34,829 nt of DNA from IMG/VR virus record IMGVR_UViG_3300028073_000023, positions 1 through 34,829 of that record; one strand, written 5' to 3'. Under the pieces are notes generated by a model. That model made no database searches. It worked only from the letters and a program-made list of their open reading frames with translations, and was not told the origin of the DNA. Origin of the DNA: a virus. A program made the position numbers and the translations under genes. This document shows positions 17,758 through 24,078 of the stretch, piece by piece (the first letter of the stretch is position 1; each line of letters starts with the position of its first letter).

Positions 17758-19032
17758 TTAAACTATCCATGATGTGTTTACATTAAGTGGTTTACTCCAC
17801 GAATGGTCTACCTCAACTAAACCAACTGCTAAATATCTAAATGCGTCAGCCCCATGAGAACACCAATCGTGTAATGGTCTATCATAAAACACATTGCGCT
17901 TTTCATCATACTCCCTGCGATAGTTACGCAATGCTGACAAACCTTGTCTTGTCTTCTCTTCATCAAACCAGCAACGTGGTAGCATACGTCTAACAGACTG
18001 AATGCCATCAGCAACGCCAACCTTTGGCGCTACTGTGACATCTAATCCTGCTTCCATCAACATCTCTTTTCGAGACTTGCCAGTTCCTAATTCTCGTACT
18101 TCCACGTCATGAGGAAGTATCTGTTCTCCGCTTGAATAGCCACGATCTCGCAGCCAGCCAACATAATACTCAAGACCAACACCATGATTCTCGCAATAGT
18201 CAACAAGACGAACTTCCTTACCAACTATCTGAGCCACCCAGAGAGAAGTAGAATCACTAATACCCAAATCCCACGCAACAACAGTCCTCGCCAAGACTTC
18301 CGTAGGTATTTTAGTAATTCTGTTTTGCTCTTCTGCATCATTTAGTAGCGCCCCATAGTATGAGCCTTCAACTGGTGCGTCAAACGAGCATTCAAACTCT
18401 TGCCTGTACTTATCTTCGCCCATCTCTGCTTTTGCACTTGCAAGCTCTTCAGGGTCAAGGATACCAGTTTCGCTGGCTTTGAACTCTAGGTACTTCCAAC
18501 CATTCGTGCACTGCGCTCTGTCAGCGAATTCCTTGAAGTGGTTGTTACCCTTTGGAGTTCCAATAAATAAACACCAGCCTTTTCTATCAGCCAATGCAGG
18601 TCTAATAATCTCATTCCAAATCTTTGGGTTCTGATCACCAATCTCATCTAGAATGACTCCATCAAAATACTGTCCACGCAATGCGTCAGCATTTTCAGAT
18701 CCATACAGGCTTATGCGTTTGTCATCAAAGAAGTCAACACGCAACTCAGAAGAGTTCGGTTTAGCTCCAAGTGGTCTCGTGTACTCTTGCAAGTAATCCC
18801 ACGCAACACGCTTTGCCTGTGAGTATGTAGGTGCGATGTACGCAAACCTAGCATTCTTTTTCTTACACTGGACTGCAGCCTTAATCAATTCATTGATGGC
18901 TGATACAGTCTTCCCCATACGTCTATGCGCAACACAAACAACAAAACGATAGTTCTCTATCGCATGGTGTATCTGTTTCTGTGGCTTACGAGGCGTGTAA
19001 GGTATCTCAGTTACTACTTCCAGAGCTTCCAT
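17758..19032 (-). CDS. terL: Terminase large subunit, 424 aa
   Basis: The ATPase domain has a Walker-A-like AHRRMGKT (residues 35-42), Walker B VILDE (catalytic E130) and coupling motif FIGTPKG (157-162). The nuclease domain (RNase H-like) shows the first acidic residue in VVAWDLGISDST (D255, D260), ILPHDVE (about 305-311) and a C-terminal HGADAFRY aspartate. It packages DNA into the prohead and cuts it. The start at 19032 overlaps the small-subunit gene by 26 bases. Lack of evident fixed ends and the circular contig agree with headful packaging (inference). Confidence 0.93.
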   Translation of the reverse strand: MEALEVVTEIPYTPRKPQKQIHHAIENYRFVVCVAHRRMGKTVSAINELIKAAVQCKKKNARFAYIAPTYSQAKRVAWDYLQEYTRPLGAKPNSSELRVDFFDDKRISLYGSENADALRGQYFDGVILDEIGDQNPKIWNEIIRPALADRKGWCLFIGTPKGNNHFKEFADRAQCTNGWKYLEFKASETGILDPEELASAKAEMGEDKYRQEFECSFDAPVEGSYYGALLNDAEEQNRITKIPTEVLARTVVAWDLGISDSTSLWVAQIVGKEVRLVDYCENHGVGLEYYVGWLRDRGYSSGEQILPHDVEVRELGTGKSRKEMLMEAGLDVTVAPKVGVADGIQSVRRMLPRCWFDEEKTRQGLSALRNYRREYDEKRNVFYDRPLHDWCSHGADAFRYLAVGLVEVDHSWSKPLNVNTSWIV

Positions 19033-19261
19033 TTTCCGCCCATTTAATAATGTGAACTATTGGTGTGTTATCGTCACCTGTATGCTCAATTGACTGAAGA
19101 TCTGGGATAGATTTCTTCAGTAGTAGCTCAATAGCCTTAATGCGACTGCTAGATAATTCAATCTCGCCCATCGCATGGCTTTCCAATAATCCAATTAAAA
19201 CTGATGCTTGTATCTTAGCTCTTACTTCGTCTTGATGTTTATTTCTTAGTCTCGCTGCCAT
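19007..19261 (-). CDS. terS: Putative terminase small subunit, 84 aa
   Basis: A small helical protein (MAARLRNKHQDEVRAKIQAS, then LLESHAMGEIELSSSRIKAI and ELLLKKSIPDLQSIE). This pattern is found in short proteins immediately upstream of large terminases in many phages, where a helical DNA-binding region and a C-terminal tail act in genome recognition. Position and 26-base overlap with terL are the main support. A ribosome site AGGAG lies ten bases before the ATG. Confidence 0.7.
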   Translation of the reverse strand: MAARLRNKHQDEVRAKIQASVLIGLLESHAMGEIELSSSRIKAIELLLKKSIPDLQSIEHTGDDNTPIVHIIKWAENGSSGSSN

Positions 19262-19300
19262 AATATTGTGACTCCTATCGGTTGGTCACTCCTGTTAAAG

Positions 19301-19768
19301 TTACATTCCTCTTGAGTATTTATACGATGCTGCAGGTATATCTACCTTCTTACCTACTTTTTTATCAGCAATAGCTGCACGAACTCCAGCCATGTTTTCC
19401 TGATAATCCTTCCATGCGTCTTGCTTTTGTTGTGGTGTTTCTGCGTACAAGTAATCAATCAACTGATAAGCCTTAGCCATCTTATCAGCAGACTCTAAGT
19501 CAGCACTAGGCAAAGCTCCAAACTGATAGCCGCCACCATAATTGATTGCCGTGTCTAGTGGAGACCTGTTTAAACGAACAAGTCCCAAATCGGGACTATC
19601 TTTTGCCAGTTGCTGCTTCAATTGTTCTGGGTAGTTGCTATGACTGCTATACTGGAACGGATGAGCAATCATGAATCCACCAGCAGATAAAAGACCAGAG
19701 CCAATGGCTTTAGCCTTATCCAGTGCAGACATCTGCTCAAACATATTTTTATCTAGTAATCCAGCCAT
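19301..19768 (-). CDS. Hypothetical protein upstream of terminase, 155 aa
   Basis: The sequence starts MAGLLDKNMFEQMSALDKAK with a short hydrophobic, glycine-rich segment (AIGSGLLSAGGFMIAHPF). It continues with a tyrosine-rich polar region and a lysine-rich C-terminus (KKVGKKVDIPAASYKYSRGM). No known family recognised. It begins three bases after the stop of a 26-codon membrane-peptide gene and precedes the terminase genes, so it is probably in the same late transcript. It could be a minor virion protein, but nothing proves it. Confidence 0.7.
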   Translation of the reverse strand: MAGLLDKNMFEQMSALDKAKAIGSGLLSAGGFMIAHPFQYSSHSNYPEQLKQQLAKDSPDLGLVRLNRSPLDTAINYGGGYQFGALPSADLESADKMAKAYQLIDYLYAETPQQKQDAWKDYQENMAGVRAAIADKKVGKKVDIPAASYKYSRGM

Positions 19769-19771
19769 AAT

Positions 19772-19852
19772 CTACCAATGATGAATCGCATTAACTATCA
19801 ACACAATGTTAGCCAGTACAGCTAACGCTATAACAAACCAATGATCAGCCAT
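19772..19852 (-). CDS. 26-residue single-span membrane peptide
   Basis: An ATG frame of 26 codons fills exactly the gap between two genes, 4 bases after one stop and 3 bases before the next ATG. The product is one hydrophobic helix (FVIALAVLANIVLIV, about residues 6-20) bounded by polar, His- and Trp-containing ends (MADHW; IHHW). The precise fit into a gap otherwise unusual in this packed operon supports it as a real gene. Role unknown; a membrane-active peptide or small regulator is possible. Confidence 0.55.
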   Translation of the reverse strand: MADHWFVIALAVLANIVLIVNAIHHW

Positions 19853-19856
19853 AAAA

Positions 19857-20117
19857 CTACCACTTAATTTTATTGCTCCAGTATGCTGCACTCATCTTGC
19901 CCTTAGCAATGTTCTTAGAGTGGCGAGCCTTAAATGCTTCGTTGCGCTTGCTACCTTCTGGAGAACCTTTAACGCCTTGTTGACCAAAGCGAATAGTCTT
20001 TACTTGATCTCCTGCCTTAGCGACAACAACATGAGACTTAGTTGGATGGCTTGGTGTAGCCTTTGGCTTATTATAGCCAGAGACTCCAGCACGAGTTAGT
20101 CTAGAGTCCTTCTTCAT
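19857..20117 (-). CDS. DUF6321-like basic protein, 86 aa
   Basis: A strongly basic protein: KKDSRLTRAGVSGYNKPKAT then PSHPTKSHVVVAKAGDQVKT, IRFGQQGVKG and a C-terminus FKARHSKNIAKGKMSAAYWS followed by NKIKW. This string corresponds to the DUF6321 family of small phage proteins (recognised from memory), whose function is not established. Its ATG overlaps the stop of the preceding lysine-rich gene (ATGA). Confidence 0.8.
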   Translation of the reverse strand: MKKDSRLTRAGVSGYNKPKATPSHPTKSHVVVAKAGDQVKTIRFGQQGVKGSPEGSKRNEAFKARHSKNIAKGKMSAAYWSNKIKW

Positions 20118-20260
20118 TTTTTCTTCGCTGTCTTTGCTGCTTGCTTGAATGCTTTTGCAGTCGGAGCGCCTTTGCTTCCAACCTTACGCATCTTTTCACC
20201 AGAGCCTTTAGCAATGCGTTTACGTTTAGCGTGAATATTTGCGTACAGACCTTTAGACAT
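20114..20260 (-). CDS. Lysine-rich conserved phage protein, 48 aa
   Basis: Start ATG at 20260, stop TGA at 20116-20114. The product (MSKGLYANIHAKRKRIAKGS, then GEKMRKVGSKGAPTAKAF and a KQAAKTAKKK tail) is extremely basic. The same SKGLYANIHAKRKRIA opening recurs in small proteins of many phages and some bacteria. Its first base is shared with the preceding stop (TAATG) and its stop overlaps the next start (ATGA), so it is translated in a tight chain. It may bind nucleic acid; unproven. Confidence 0.7.
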   Translation of the reverse strand: MSKGLYANIHAKRKRIAKGSGEKMRKVGSKGAPTAKAFKQAAKTAKKK

Positions 20261-20406
20261 TATTTCTTGCCCTTGCCGTATTTAGCCATAGCTTCATTAA
20301 TCATCTTGTCTGTAGTCTCTGCTGGCTTCACTGGTTTAACCTTGTGATACTTACCACCAGACCACAGTTTGTCCATCTTCTCAGCAATCTTGTTGAAGTC
20401 ACGCAT
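20260..20406 (-). CDS. Lysine-rich hypothetical protein, 48 aa
   Basis: ATG at 20406, TAA at 20262-20260. The product starts MRDFNKIAEKMDKLWSGGKY and ends MINEAMAKYGKGKK, with a proline/lysine linker (HKVKPVKPAETT) between. It is amphipathic at the N-terminus and basic at the end. Start and stop both overlap neighbours by one base, so it belongs to the chain of three short basic genes. No family recognised. Confidence 0.65.
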   Translation of the reverse strand: MRDFNKIAEKMDKLWSGGKYHKVKPVKPAETTDKMINEAMAKYGKGKK

Positions 20407-20570
20407 TATTTCTTACCCTTCTTAGCAACTCCAGCTTCTGATAAACCGATTGCAATTGCCTGTTTACGAGAAGTTACCTTCTTGCCTGAAGAGCTTTTCA
20501 ATTTCTTGTCTTTGTATTCACCCATTACTTTAGCCATCTTGTCGGCTACTTTACCAGCGTTGCGCATCAT
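20406..20570 (-). CDS. DUF6496-like basic protein, 54 aa
   Basis: Two adjacent ATG codons (20570, 20567) are possible starts. GGAGGA in the end of the upstream gene gives a strong ribosome site about seven bases before the first. The core KVMGEYKDKKLKSSSGKKVT followed by SRKQAIAIGLSEAG matches the DUF6496 pattern known from small phage and bacterial proteins. The C-terminus is basic (KKGKK). Function not established. Confidence 0.75.
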   Translation of the reverse strand: MMRNAGKVADKMAKVMGEYKDKKLKSSSGKKVTSRKQAIAIGLSEAGVAKKGKK

Positions 20571-20573
20571 GAT

Positions 20574-20981
20574 TTAGTCCTCCATCTCGGTTTCGTATTC
20601 GCCTTCTGACTCAGGCACTTCGTAATCTTTTTCTTCCCATACAGAACATACACGGCTGTTATGGCATATAAAGTCTAGCTTATGGCAGTAGCCACGTTGA
20701 GCTTGTCCATCGTATAAGTCGTATTTGTTTAGTGGGATTGCCTCCATCGCTTCTAGCATTGATGGAGTATTTTCGTAGTATTCACAATTGCCACAGCGTC
20801 TACGCTTGGCTTCTGCTGGAGTGATGCGCCACATCTTAGCCATCTTATTCCAGTATTCAGTATTTGGGAGTGAAGGATTTGTCGCACCAAGATCAAAGTT
20901 CTTGATGGCGTTTTCTGTGTTTGCTAGGATCGTCTTGTTTGAAGGGATCGTAGTCTTAGTATCTAGTAAGCCTTTAATCAT
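20574..20981 (-). CDS. Cysteine-rich, probable metal-binding protein, 135 aa
   Basis: The protein carries RRRCGNCEYYEN in the middle and GYCHKLDFICHNSRVCSVWE later, i.e. a CxxC followed by three more spaced cysteines, suggesting a zinc- or Fe-S-binding module. The C-terminus is acidic (EGEYETEMED). Similar Cys patterns are common in small phage proteins. An ATG lies at 20987, but the second ATG at 20981 (MIKGLLDTK) has AAAGG at proper spacing and is preferred. Downstream genes follow without gaps. Confidence 0.7.
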   Translation of the reverse strand: MIKGLLDTKTTIPSNKTILANTENAIKNFDLGATNPSLPNTEYWNKMAKMWRITPAEAKRRRCGNCEYYENTPSMLEAMEAIPLNKYDLYDGQAQRGYCHKLDFICHNSRVCSVWEEKDYEVPESEGEYETEMED

Positions 20982-21240
20982 AGTCATCCTTTAGGAGATT
21001 TCTGGGAGCAAACTATCTCAGAGTTTGGGTGCATCTAGAATTCACCATAGCAAAAGGTAGCCATATCTCGCTATCTCCCATGCCCGAAGAGAGCTACTCT
21101 TCCGTCAGCATATCCAAAAAGGTACTTGGTTTCGCATGGAGCTGGCATCCATCCACCAAGCAGTAAAGCCAGCAAGCACTCGGAGAAGTGTCATGAGCTT
21201 TTACGCTCCAGCCGAATATATCACAAAGTTATTGTTCAAT
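20982..21240 (-). other. 259-base gap with only weak short reading frames
   Basis: This is one of the largest gene-free stretches in the leftward block. On the transcribed strand it holds a 29-codon frame (ATG at 21194, stop 21107-21105, starting MTLLRVLAGFTAWWMDASS, hydrophobic). An overlapping frame lacking an upstream ATG would encode ...LALLLGGWMPAPCETKYLFG then YADGRVALFGHGR, with ATG possible at the MPAP codon. There is also a 22-codon frame (MGDSEIWLPFAMVNSRC...). None has decisive support. No tRNA cloverleaf or T-run terminator was found. Confidence 0.4.
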
Positions 21241-21471
21241 CTATGATAGCTCTCGCTCTTCGTTGCGTATATTCTTAATCATGTGGTTTATGTACCAAAC
21301 AGCCTTGTTCAGATCCTGCGCACCATTCTTTTCCTTCCAGCGCCATAGGTACTTGATTGCGTTAGCTGTACACACAGCCTCAATGCCTTCTAGTCCCATT
21401 GTTGCAGTCTCTAGTGCGTCTATGCATTCAACTTTACCTCGCTTGTAATACTGTGGATTTATGGCATCCAT
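21241..21471 (-). CDS. DUF3310 protein, 76 aa
   Basis: The compact sequence INPQYYKRGKVECIDALETA, then ANAIKYLWRWKEKNGAQDLN and KAVWYINHMI is the classic DUF3310 pattern (NPxHY...G.E.ID...N..KYLWRW..K...DL.KA.WYL). The family is widespread in phages and sometimes fused to nucleotide kinases; its role is unknown. An open frame extends further upstream, but the start at 21471 is chosen because AAGGAG lies seven bases before it. The gene overlaps the HNH gene by 13 bases. Confidence 0.85.
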   Translation of the reverse strand: MDAINPQYYKRGKVECIDALETATMGLEGIEAVCTANAIKYLWRWKEKNGAQDLNKAVWYINHMIKNIRNEERELS

Positions 21472-21758
21472 ATCAATAGCTCCTTCACTTGTTCTAGTAA
21501 CGCTTCTTCTGATCCGTATCTCTTTTCCCATTCTCGCTGTCCTGCGTGCAGTGCGACTCCATATCCTCCATGTTGGTGGTGAAGAGGACACAAGGGGATA
21601 GCCTTGCTCCAGTGACTCTTCTGTCCAAGTCCTGCTCCATGTCTAATATGGTGAATATGTGGCTCGCTGTATCCATGTCCTTCATTGATACATACAATGC
21701 AGCCTAGCTCATGTAGTTTCTTGTAGTGCTGCTTCTCTTCACTTAGACTTCGTGCCAT
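21459..21758 (-). CDS. HNH/Ref-like (RecA-dependent nuclease family) protein, 99 aa
   Basis: A zinc-binding HNH arrangement is clear: C20-x2-C23, the HIHHIRHG block (H34, H36, H37) and PLCPLHHQHGGYGVALHAGQ (C57, H60, H61). That pattern and the following REWEKRYGSEEALL correspond to the Ref/DUF968 type of phage HNH nucleases. In phage P1, Ref cuts DNA at RecA filaments. An upstream ATG at 21821 would overlap the previous gene by 83 bases; the ATG at 21758 (MARSLSEEKQ) is preferred. Likely roles are recombination or DNA processing. Confidence 0.8.
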   Translation of the reverse strand: MARSLSEEKQHYKKLHELGCIVCINEGHGYSEPHIHHIRHGAGLGQKSHWSKAIPLCPLHHQHGGYGVALHAGQREWEKRYGSEEALLEQVKELLIWMP

Positions 21759-22182
21759 AAACTTGTACCAACTTAATTTGATTGACAGGAACTTTAAAAA
21801 ACATTTCGCCATTTTCAACATACTTGTTTTTCACTTCTTCGATATTAGAGAATAGAACAGTCCAATCGTCACATATGAATGCTTGACTCAAGTCAGAGTT
21901 AAATGCGACTAAACAGTTCCTTCCTTCCTTTTCAAAGAACTTACGCTTCCTGTGTGGAATGTTTAGCGTGTCAAACTTAAAATTACCTTGCCATGCCTCT
22001 CTTACCTCAACCTCAACGTTTCCATACAGTTCGCCATCTTTGTACGCTTGCAGGTCTACTCCGTACTTGTCTGGATTATCTTTAAGCTCTAGCCCCCAAC
22101 GTTTGAATAGACGCTTTGCAGCCTCCCTGCCACGCTCATCGTTTTTATCATGCAGATCAGCGCTGAACTGTTTTGTTACCAT
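21739..22182 (-). CDS. Probable PD-(D/E)XK-fold protein, 147 aa
   Basis: After a helical N-terminus (GREAAKRLFKRWGLELKDNP) comes DKYGVDLQAYKDG and a strand GNVEVEVREAW, recalling the D-(x)n-E-x-(E/K) core of the PD-(D/E)XK nuclease fold (D43, E57, E59). Here the usual lysine is replaced by glutamate, so activity is uncertain. The rest is a beta-rich domain (LVAFNSDLSQAFICDDW). It overlaps the HNH gene by 20 bases. A phage DNA-processing enzyme or an inactive relative is possible. Confidence 0.7.
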   Translation of the reverse strand: MVTKQFSADLHDKNDERGREAAKRLFKRWGLELKDNPDKYGVDLQAYKDGELYGNVEVEVREAWQGNFKFDTLNIPHRKRKFFEKEGRNCLVAFNSDLSQAFICDDWTVLFSNIEEVKNKYVENGEMFFKVPVNQIKLVQVYGTKSK

Positions 22183-22309
22183 GAATGCGTCTCCATTGAG
22201 TGCGCTTGCTATGTTTTGTCAGTGCAAGGTACATAATACCAGCACCTGTCCAGAATCCAATCACAAACGCTGCTGAGTAACACATCATGTAATCAATTAT
22301 CTTAGACAC
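22157..22309 (-). CDS. Small membrane protein, 50 aa (GTG start)
   Basis: GTG at 22309-22307 is preceded by AAGGAGAAAAATA, the strongest ribosome site here, placed inside the end of the preceding gene. The frame ends at TGA 22159-22157, inside the next gene. The product has one membrane span (about MMCYSAAFVIGFWTGAGIMY at residues 8-27) followed by a basic C-terminus (KHSKRTQWRRIHG), so the C-terminus is expected in the cytoplasm. An in-frame ATG at 22288 is an alternative start. Unknown role. Confidence 0.6.
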   Translation of the reverse strand: MSKIIDYMMCYSAAFVIGFWTGAGIMYLALTKHSKRTQWRRIHGNKTVQR

Positions 22310-22502
22310 TATTTTTCTCCTTAATCAAAGTTTCTATTGCACGAGCAAAACCCATTGAATCAAGATAATCAAGAGATATGTTGTTAATCTTCAAATCGTA
22401 TATCTCTTCATCAGTAAGATAATTCCACTCACGATTTGCAGCCAGCTTTTTACCTTCTGCTATTCCGCTCTGGAATATAGCCTTGATTATCTCTTCATTC
22501 AT
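22302..22502 (-). CDS. Hypothetical protein, 66 aa
   Basis: A soluble helical protein starting MNEEIIKAIFQSGIAEGKKL, with EWNYLTDEEIYDLKI and GFARAIETLIKEKNSV. No motif recognised. It precedes the small GTG-start membrane protein and follows a membrane peptide in a run of very short genes. The sequence upstream (GGGGCTAAAG before ATG) gives an acceptable ribosome site. Confidence 0.7.
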   Translation of the reverse strand: MNEEIIKAIFQSGIAEGKKLAANREWNYLTDEEIYDLKINNISLDYLDSMGFARAIETLIKEKNSV

Positions 22503-22520
22503 CTTTAGCCCCTAAAGAAT

Positions 22521-22637
22521 TTATAAAACTTGCATCATAAAATATATAAATAGCAATGTCATTGCAGGAATAAAAATAAACAACATTCCAGCAGCGTGTG
22601 CTGTTGCAATAAGTTTTATTTTGTCTTTAGCATTCAT
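22521..22637 (-). CDS. 38-residue membrane peptide
   Basis: ATG at 22637, TAA at 22523-22521. A basic amphipathic N-terminus (MNAKDKIKLIATAHAAG) leads into a long hydrophobic segment (MLFIFIPAMTLLFIYFMM). The start overlaps the preceding stop as ATGA, and AGGGATG lies about six bases upstream. One transmembrane span is evident, with the N-terminus likely cytoplasmic. Unknown function; possible membrane effector of host takeover. Confidence 0.6.
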   Translation of the reverse strand: MNAKDKIKLIATAHAAGMLFIFIPAMTLLFIYFMMQVL

Positions 22638-22792
22638 GGCAACATCCCTATCCTTACATGAGTCTCATTGCCTTTAGTCACCTCTATCGTGCATTCCTTA
22701 CCACGATGCAATGATGCGCTGATAACCATGCATGAGATTAACAACATCCCAAGCACACCTGAAAAGAATCCTGCTGCTATATATTTATCCAT
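22634..22792 (-). CDS. 52-residue membrane or lipoprotein-like peptide
   Basis: ATG at 22792, stop TGA at 22636-22634, ribosome site AGGAGAGTGTG before the ATG. The N-terminal half (IAAGFFSGVLGMLLISCMVI) is hydrophobic and contains LISC, which could be read as a lipobox, though the N-terminus has only one lysine. The C-terminal half is polar (HRGKECTIEVTKGNETHVRI). It could be an anchored periplasmic protein. It follows NinB by nine bases. Confidence 0.6.
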   Translation of the reverse strand: MDKYIAAGFFSGVLGMLLISCMVISASLHRGKECTIEVTKGNETHVRIGMLP

Positions 22793-22801
22793 CACACTCT
22801 C

Positions 22802-23173
22802 CTAGTTAAAACTCCATCCCAAATGAGAAGCGAATGCCTCAACTTTAGTCTGATAATCAGCCATCTCTTTTACAGATAGCTTTGTCGTGCTTTTAATTTT
22901 AGTAATCTTCTCACGATTAATTGTTTTCTCTTCAAGCAAGAACTTGTAACCCATAAGCTCATGTATCTCTTGTGCAGAGTACCCAAGATAATCACCTATG
23001 CTTGTATACAGCTCCCACAATCTAGCATTCTGATCCACGCTGCGTGAGTCTGCTCTTTCTTTGATAATAACCTGCCAGTTACCATTCGGCTCTGCGTCAA
23101 GTAAATCATGCAGCTTTGCTATTAGCACTGGCAAGTTTTGCTTGGTAATATTGAACGGCTTGTGCTTTAACAT
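22802..23173 (-). CDS. ninB: NinB / lambda Orf-like recombination protein, 123 aa
   Basis: The segments RSVDQNARLWELYTSIGDYL, GYSAQEIHELMGYKFLLEE and TTKLSVKEMADYQTKVEAFA followed by SHLGW are the conserved NinB (Orf) pattern. In lambda the dimeric Orf binds SSB-coated single-stranded DNA and replaces host RecFOR in recombination. The phage also encodes SSB and a candidate annealing protein, so it could take part in recombination-dependent replication. It overlaps the preceding gene by 68 bases. Confidence 0.85.
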   Translation of the reverse strand: MLKHKPFNITKQNLPVLIAKLHDLLDAEPNGNWQVIIKERADSRSVDQNARLWELYTSIGDYLGYSAQEIHELMGYKFLLEEKTINREKITKIKSTTKLSVKEMADYQTKVEAFASHLGWSFN

Positions 23174-23351
23174 CTTTTAGATCCTTACTCCGATATATAA
23201 ACTTAGTGTTGTTGTATGGCAATTCCCACAGTTCGTAGATAGCATTCCCACAAAGTATTGATTTGCTTATAGAAAATCCTACTGACTGTGTTGCATTAAT
23301 CTTATTGCCCAATGACTCTATGTGATACTTACTCTGCTTTGTCCAGTTCAC
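23106..23351 (-). CDS. Hypothetical protein, 81 aa (GTG start)
   Basis: The frame begins with GTG at 23351-23349 (reading as NWTKQSKYHIESLGNKINAT) and includes a beta-rich middle (SVGFSISKSILCGNAIYELW) and a helical, Ala/Gln-rich end (DVKAQAVQYYQAKLASANSK). It overlaps the RHH-like gene by 23 bases and NinB by 68 bases, unusually long for this genome. No family recognised. A GGGAG sequence lies ten bases before the start. Confidence 0.6.
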   Translation of the reverse strand: MNWTKQSKYHIESLGNKINATQSVGFSISKSILCGNAIYELWELPYNNTKFIYRSKDLKDVKAQAVQYYQAKLASANSKAA

Positions 23352-23511
23352 CTTGCGTCTTCTCCCAGATTAAGCTATCAAGCACTATATTTAACCATTG
23401 AATGCCGCCCAAGTATTTAAACATCTCTAAGCGATCTGGTCGTAACCTGATTGATGTTGTCTTACCCTTCATGTGTTGCGGTAATGCCTTACGACCTCTT
23501 TTATTCATCAT
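23329..23511 (-). CDS. Small probable DNA-binding protein, 60 aa
   Basis: A basic N-terminus (MNKRGRKALPQHMKGKTTSI) is followed by a short strand (TTSIRLRPDRLEMFKYLGG) and a helix (IQWLNIVLDSLIWEK). This resembles small ribbon-helix-helix-type phage proteins that start with a basic arm and KTxxIRL strand. Such proteins act as repressors or modulators, so it is a candidate to bind one of the palindromes near the three similar promoters (inference). Confidence 0.6.
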   Translation of the reverse strand: MMNKRGRKALPQHMKGKTTSIRLRPDRLEMFKYLGGIQWLNIVLDSLIWEKTQGELDKAE

Positions 23512-23812
23512 CTTGCTCCAGTTTAATTTTTCCTATGTAAGCATCTATATCTAATTTAATTGTTGATATATCAACTTTTGTGGTTCTAGACCCATCAGGA
23601 TAAGGTGCTTGTTTATATGCATACAAATACTGTGGCTCTTTAGCTTGTGGCTTGATGCGGTATTCCCAATGCTTTTCGTCAGTCCACTCACCATCAAATT
23701 GTTCCCAATTACTCCAAATAACCTCTTTAATGCTAGGTGAATGGCATCTTTGCTCAATATCTGCACCATCAGCCCAAGCATGAATTTCTTTTGCCCATTT
23801 ATGTGGTTTCAT
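23501..23812 (-). CDS. Conserved phage protein with WxxY-RIKP domain, 103 aa
   Basis: The pattern KPHKWAKEIHAWADGADIEQ, then WSNWEQFDGEWTDEKHWEYR and IKP is typical of short phage proteins or domains that begin with a helix and end with a YRIKP strand. Their role is unknown. The C-terminal third (LYAYKQAPYPDGSRTTKVDI) is an additional segment. It begins four bases before the stop of the signal-peptide gene, so both are coupled. Confidence 0.7.
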   Translation of the reverse strand: MKPHKWAKEIHAWADGADIEQRCHSPSIKEVIWSNWEQFDGEWTDEKHWEYRIKPQAKEPQYLYAYKQAPYPDGSRTTKVDISTIKLDIDAYIGKIKLEQDDE

Positions 23813-24078
23813 TCGTCTTCTCCGTTGGTTGCATTTGGTTGCACAATGAATGCATCGTATGCTGGCGGTATGCCTTGTATCGGTTGCAATCTTGGCGGTG
23901 CGATAAATGTTGGATCATTAATTATCAGTAATGGCTGTGGATAATATATCTGACGATTAATAATCCTTAGTGTCTCAATTAACGCATTACTATTATCACA
24001 CACAATATCATTACCTGCAACACGACAATTAGCATTTGCTGCAAAAGACACTGCTATCAATAAATATCCTAGTTTCAC
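23809..24078 (-). CDS. Small secreted protein with signal peptide, 89 aa
   Basis: The N-terminus (MKLGYLLIAVSFAANANCRV) has a lysine, a hydrophobic core and a plausible cleavage site after ANA, so the mature protein should be exported to the periplasm. It then carries two cysteines (NCRVAGNDIVCDN) that could form a disulfide, a proline/isoleucine-rich middle (YYPQPLLIINDPTFIAPPRL) and an acidic tail (NGEDE). Export is unusual for this early leftward group. A role in superinfection exclusion or envelope change is possible, without direct evidence. Confidence 0.7.
   Translation of the reverse strand: MKLGYLLIAVSFAANANCRVAGNDIVCDNSNALIETLRIINRQIYYPQPLLIINDPTFIAPPRLQPIQGIPPAYDAFIVQPNATNGEDE

Noticed and set aside
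20982-21240. Possible tRNA gene in the gap
   Set aside because: Looked for acceptor/T-arm pairing and a GGTTCGA-like T-loop on both strands; no cloverleaf could be drawn.
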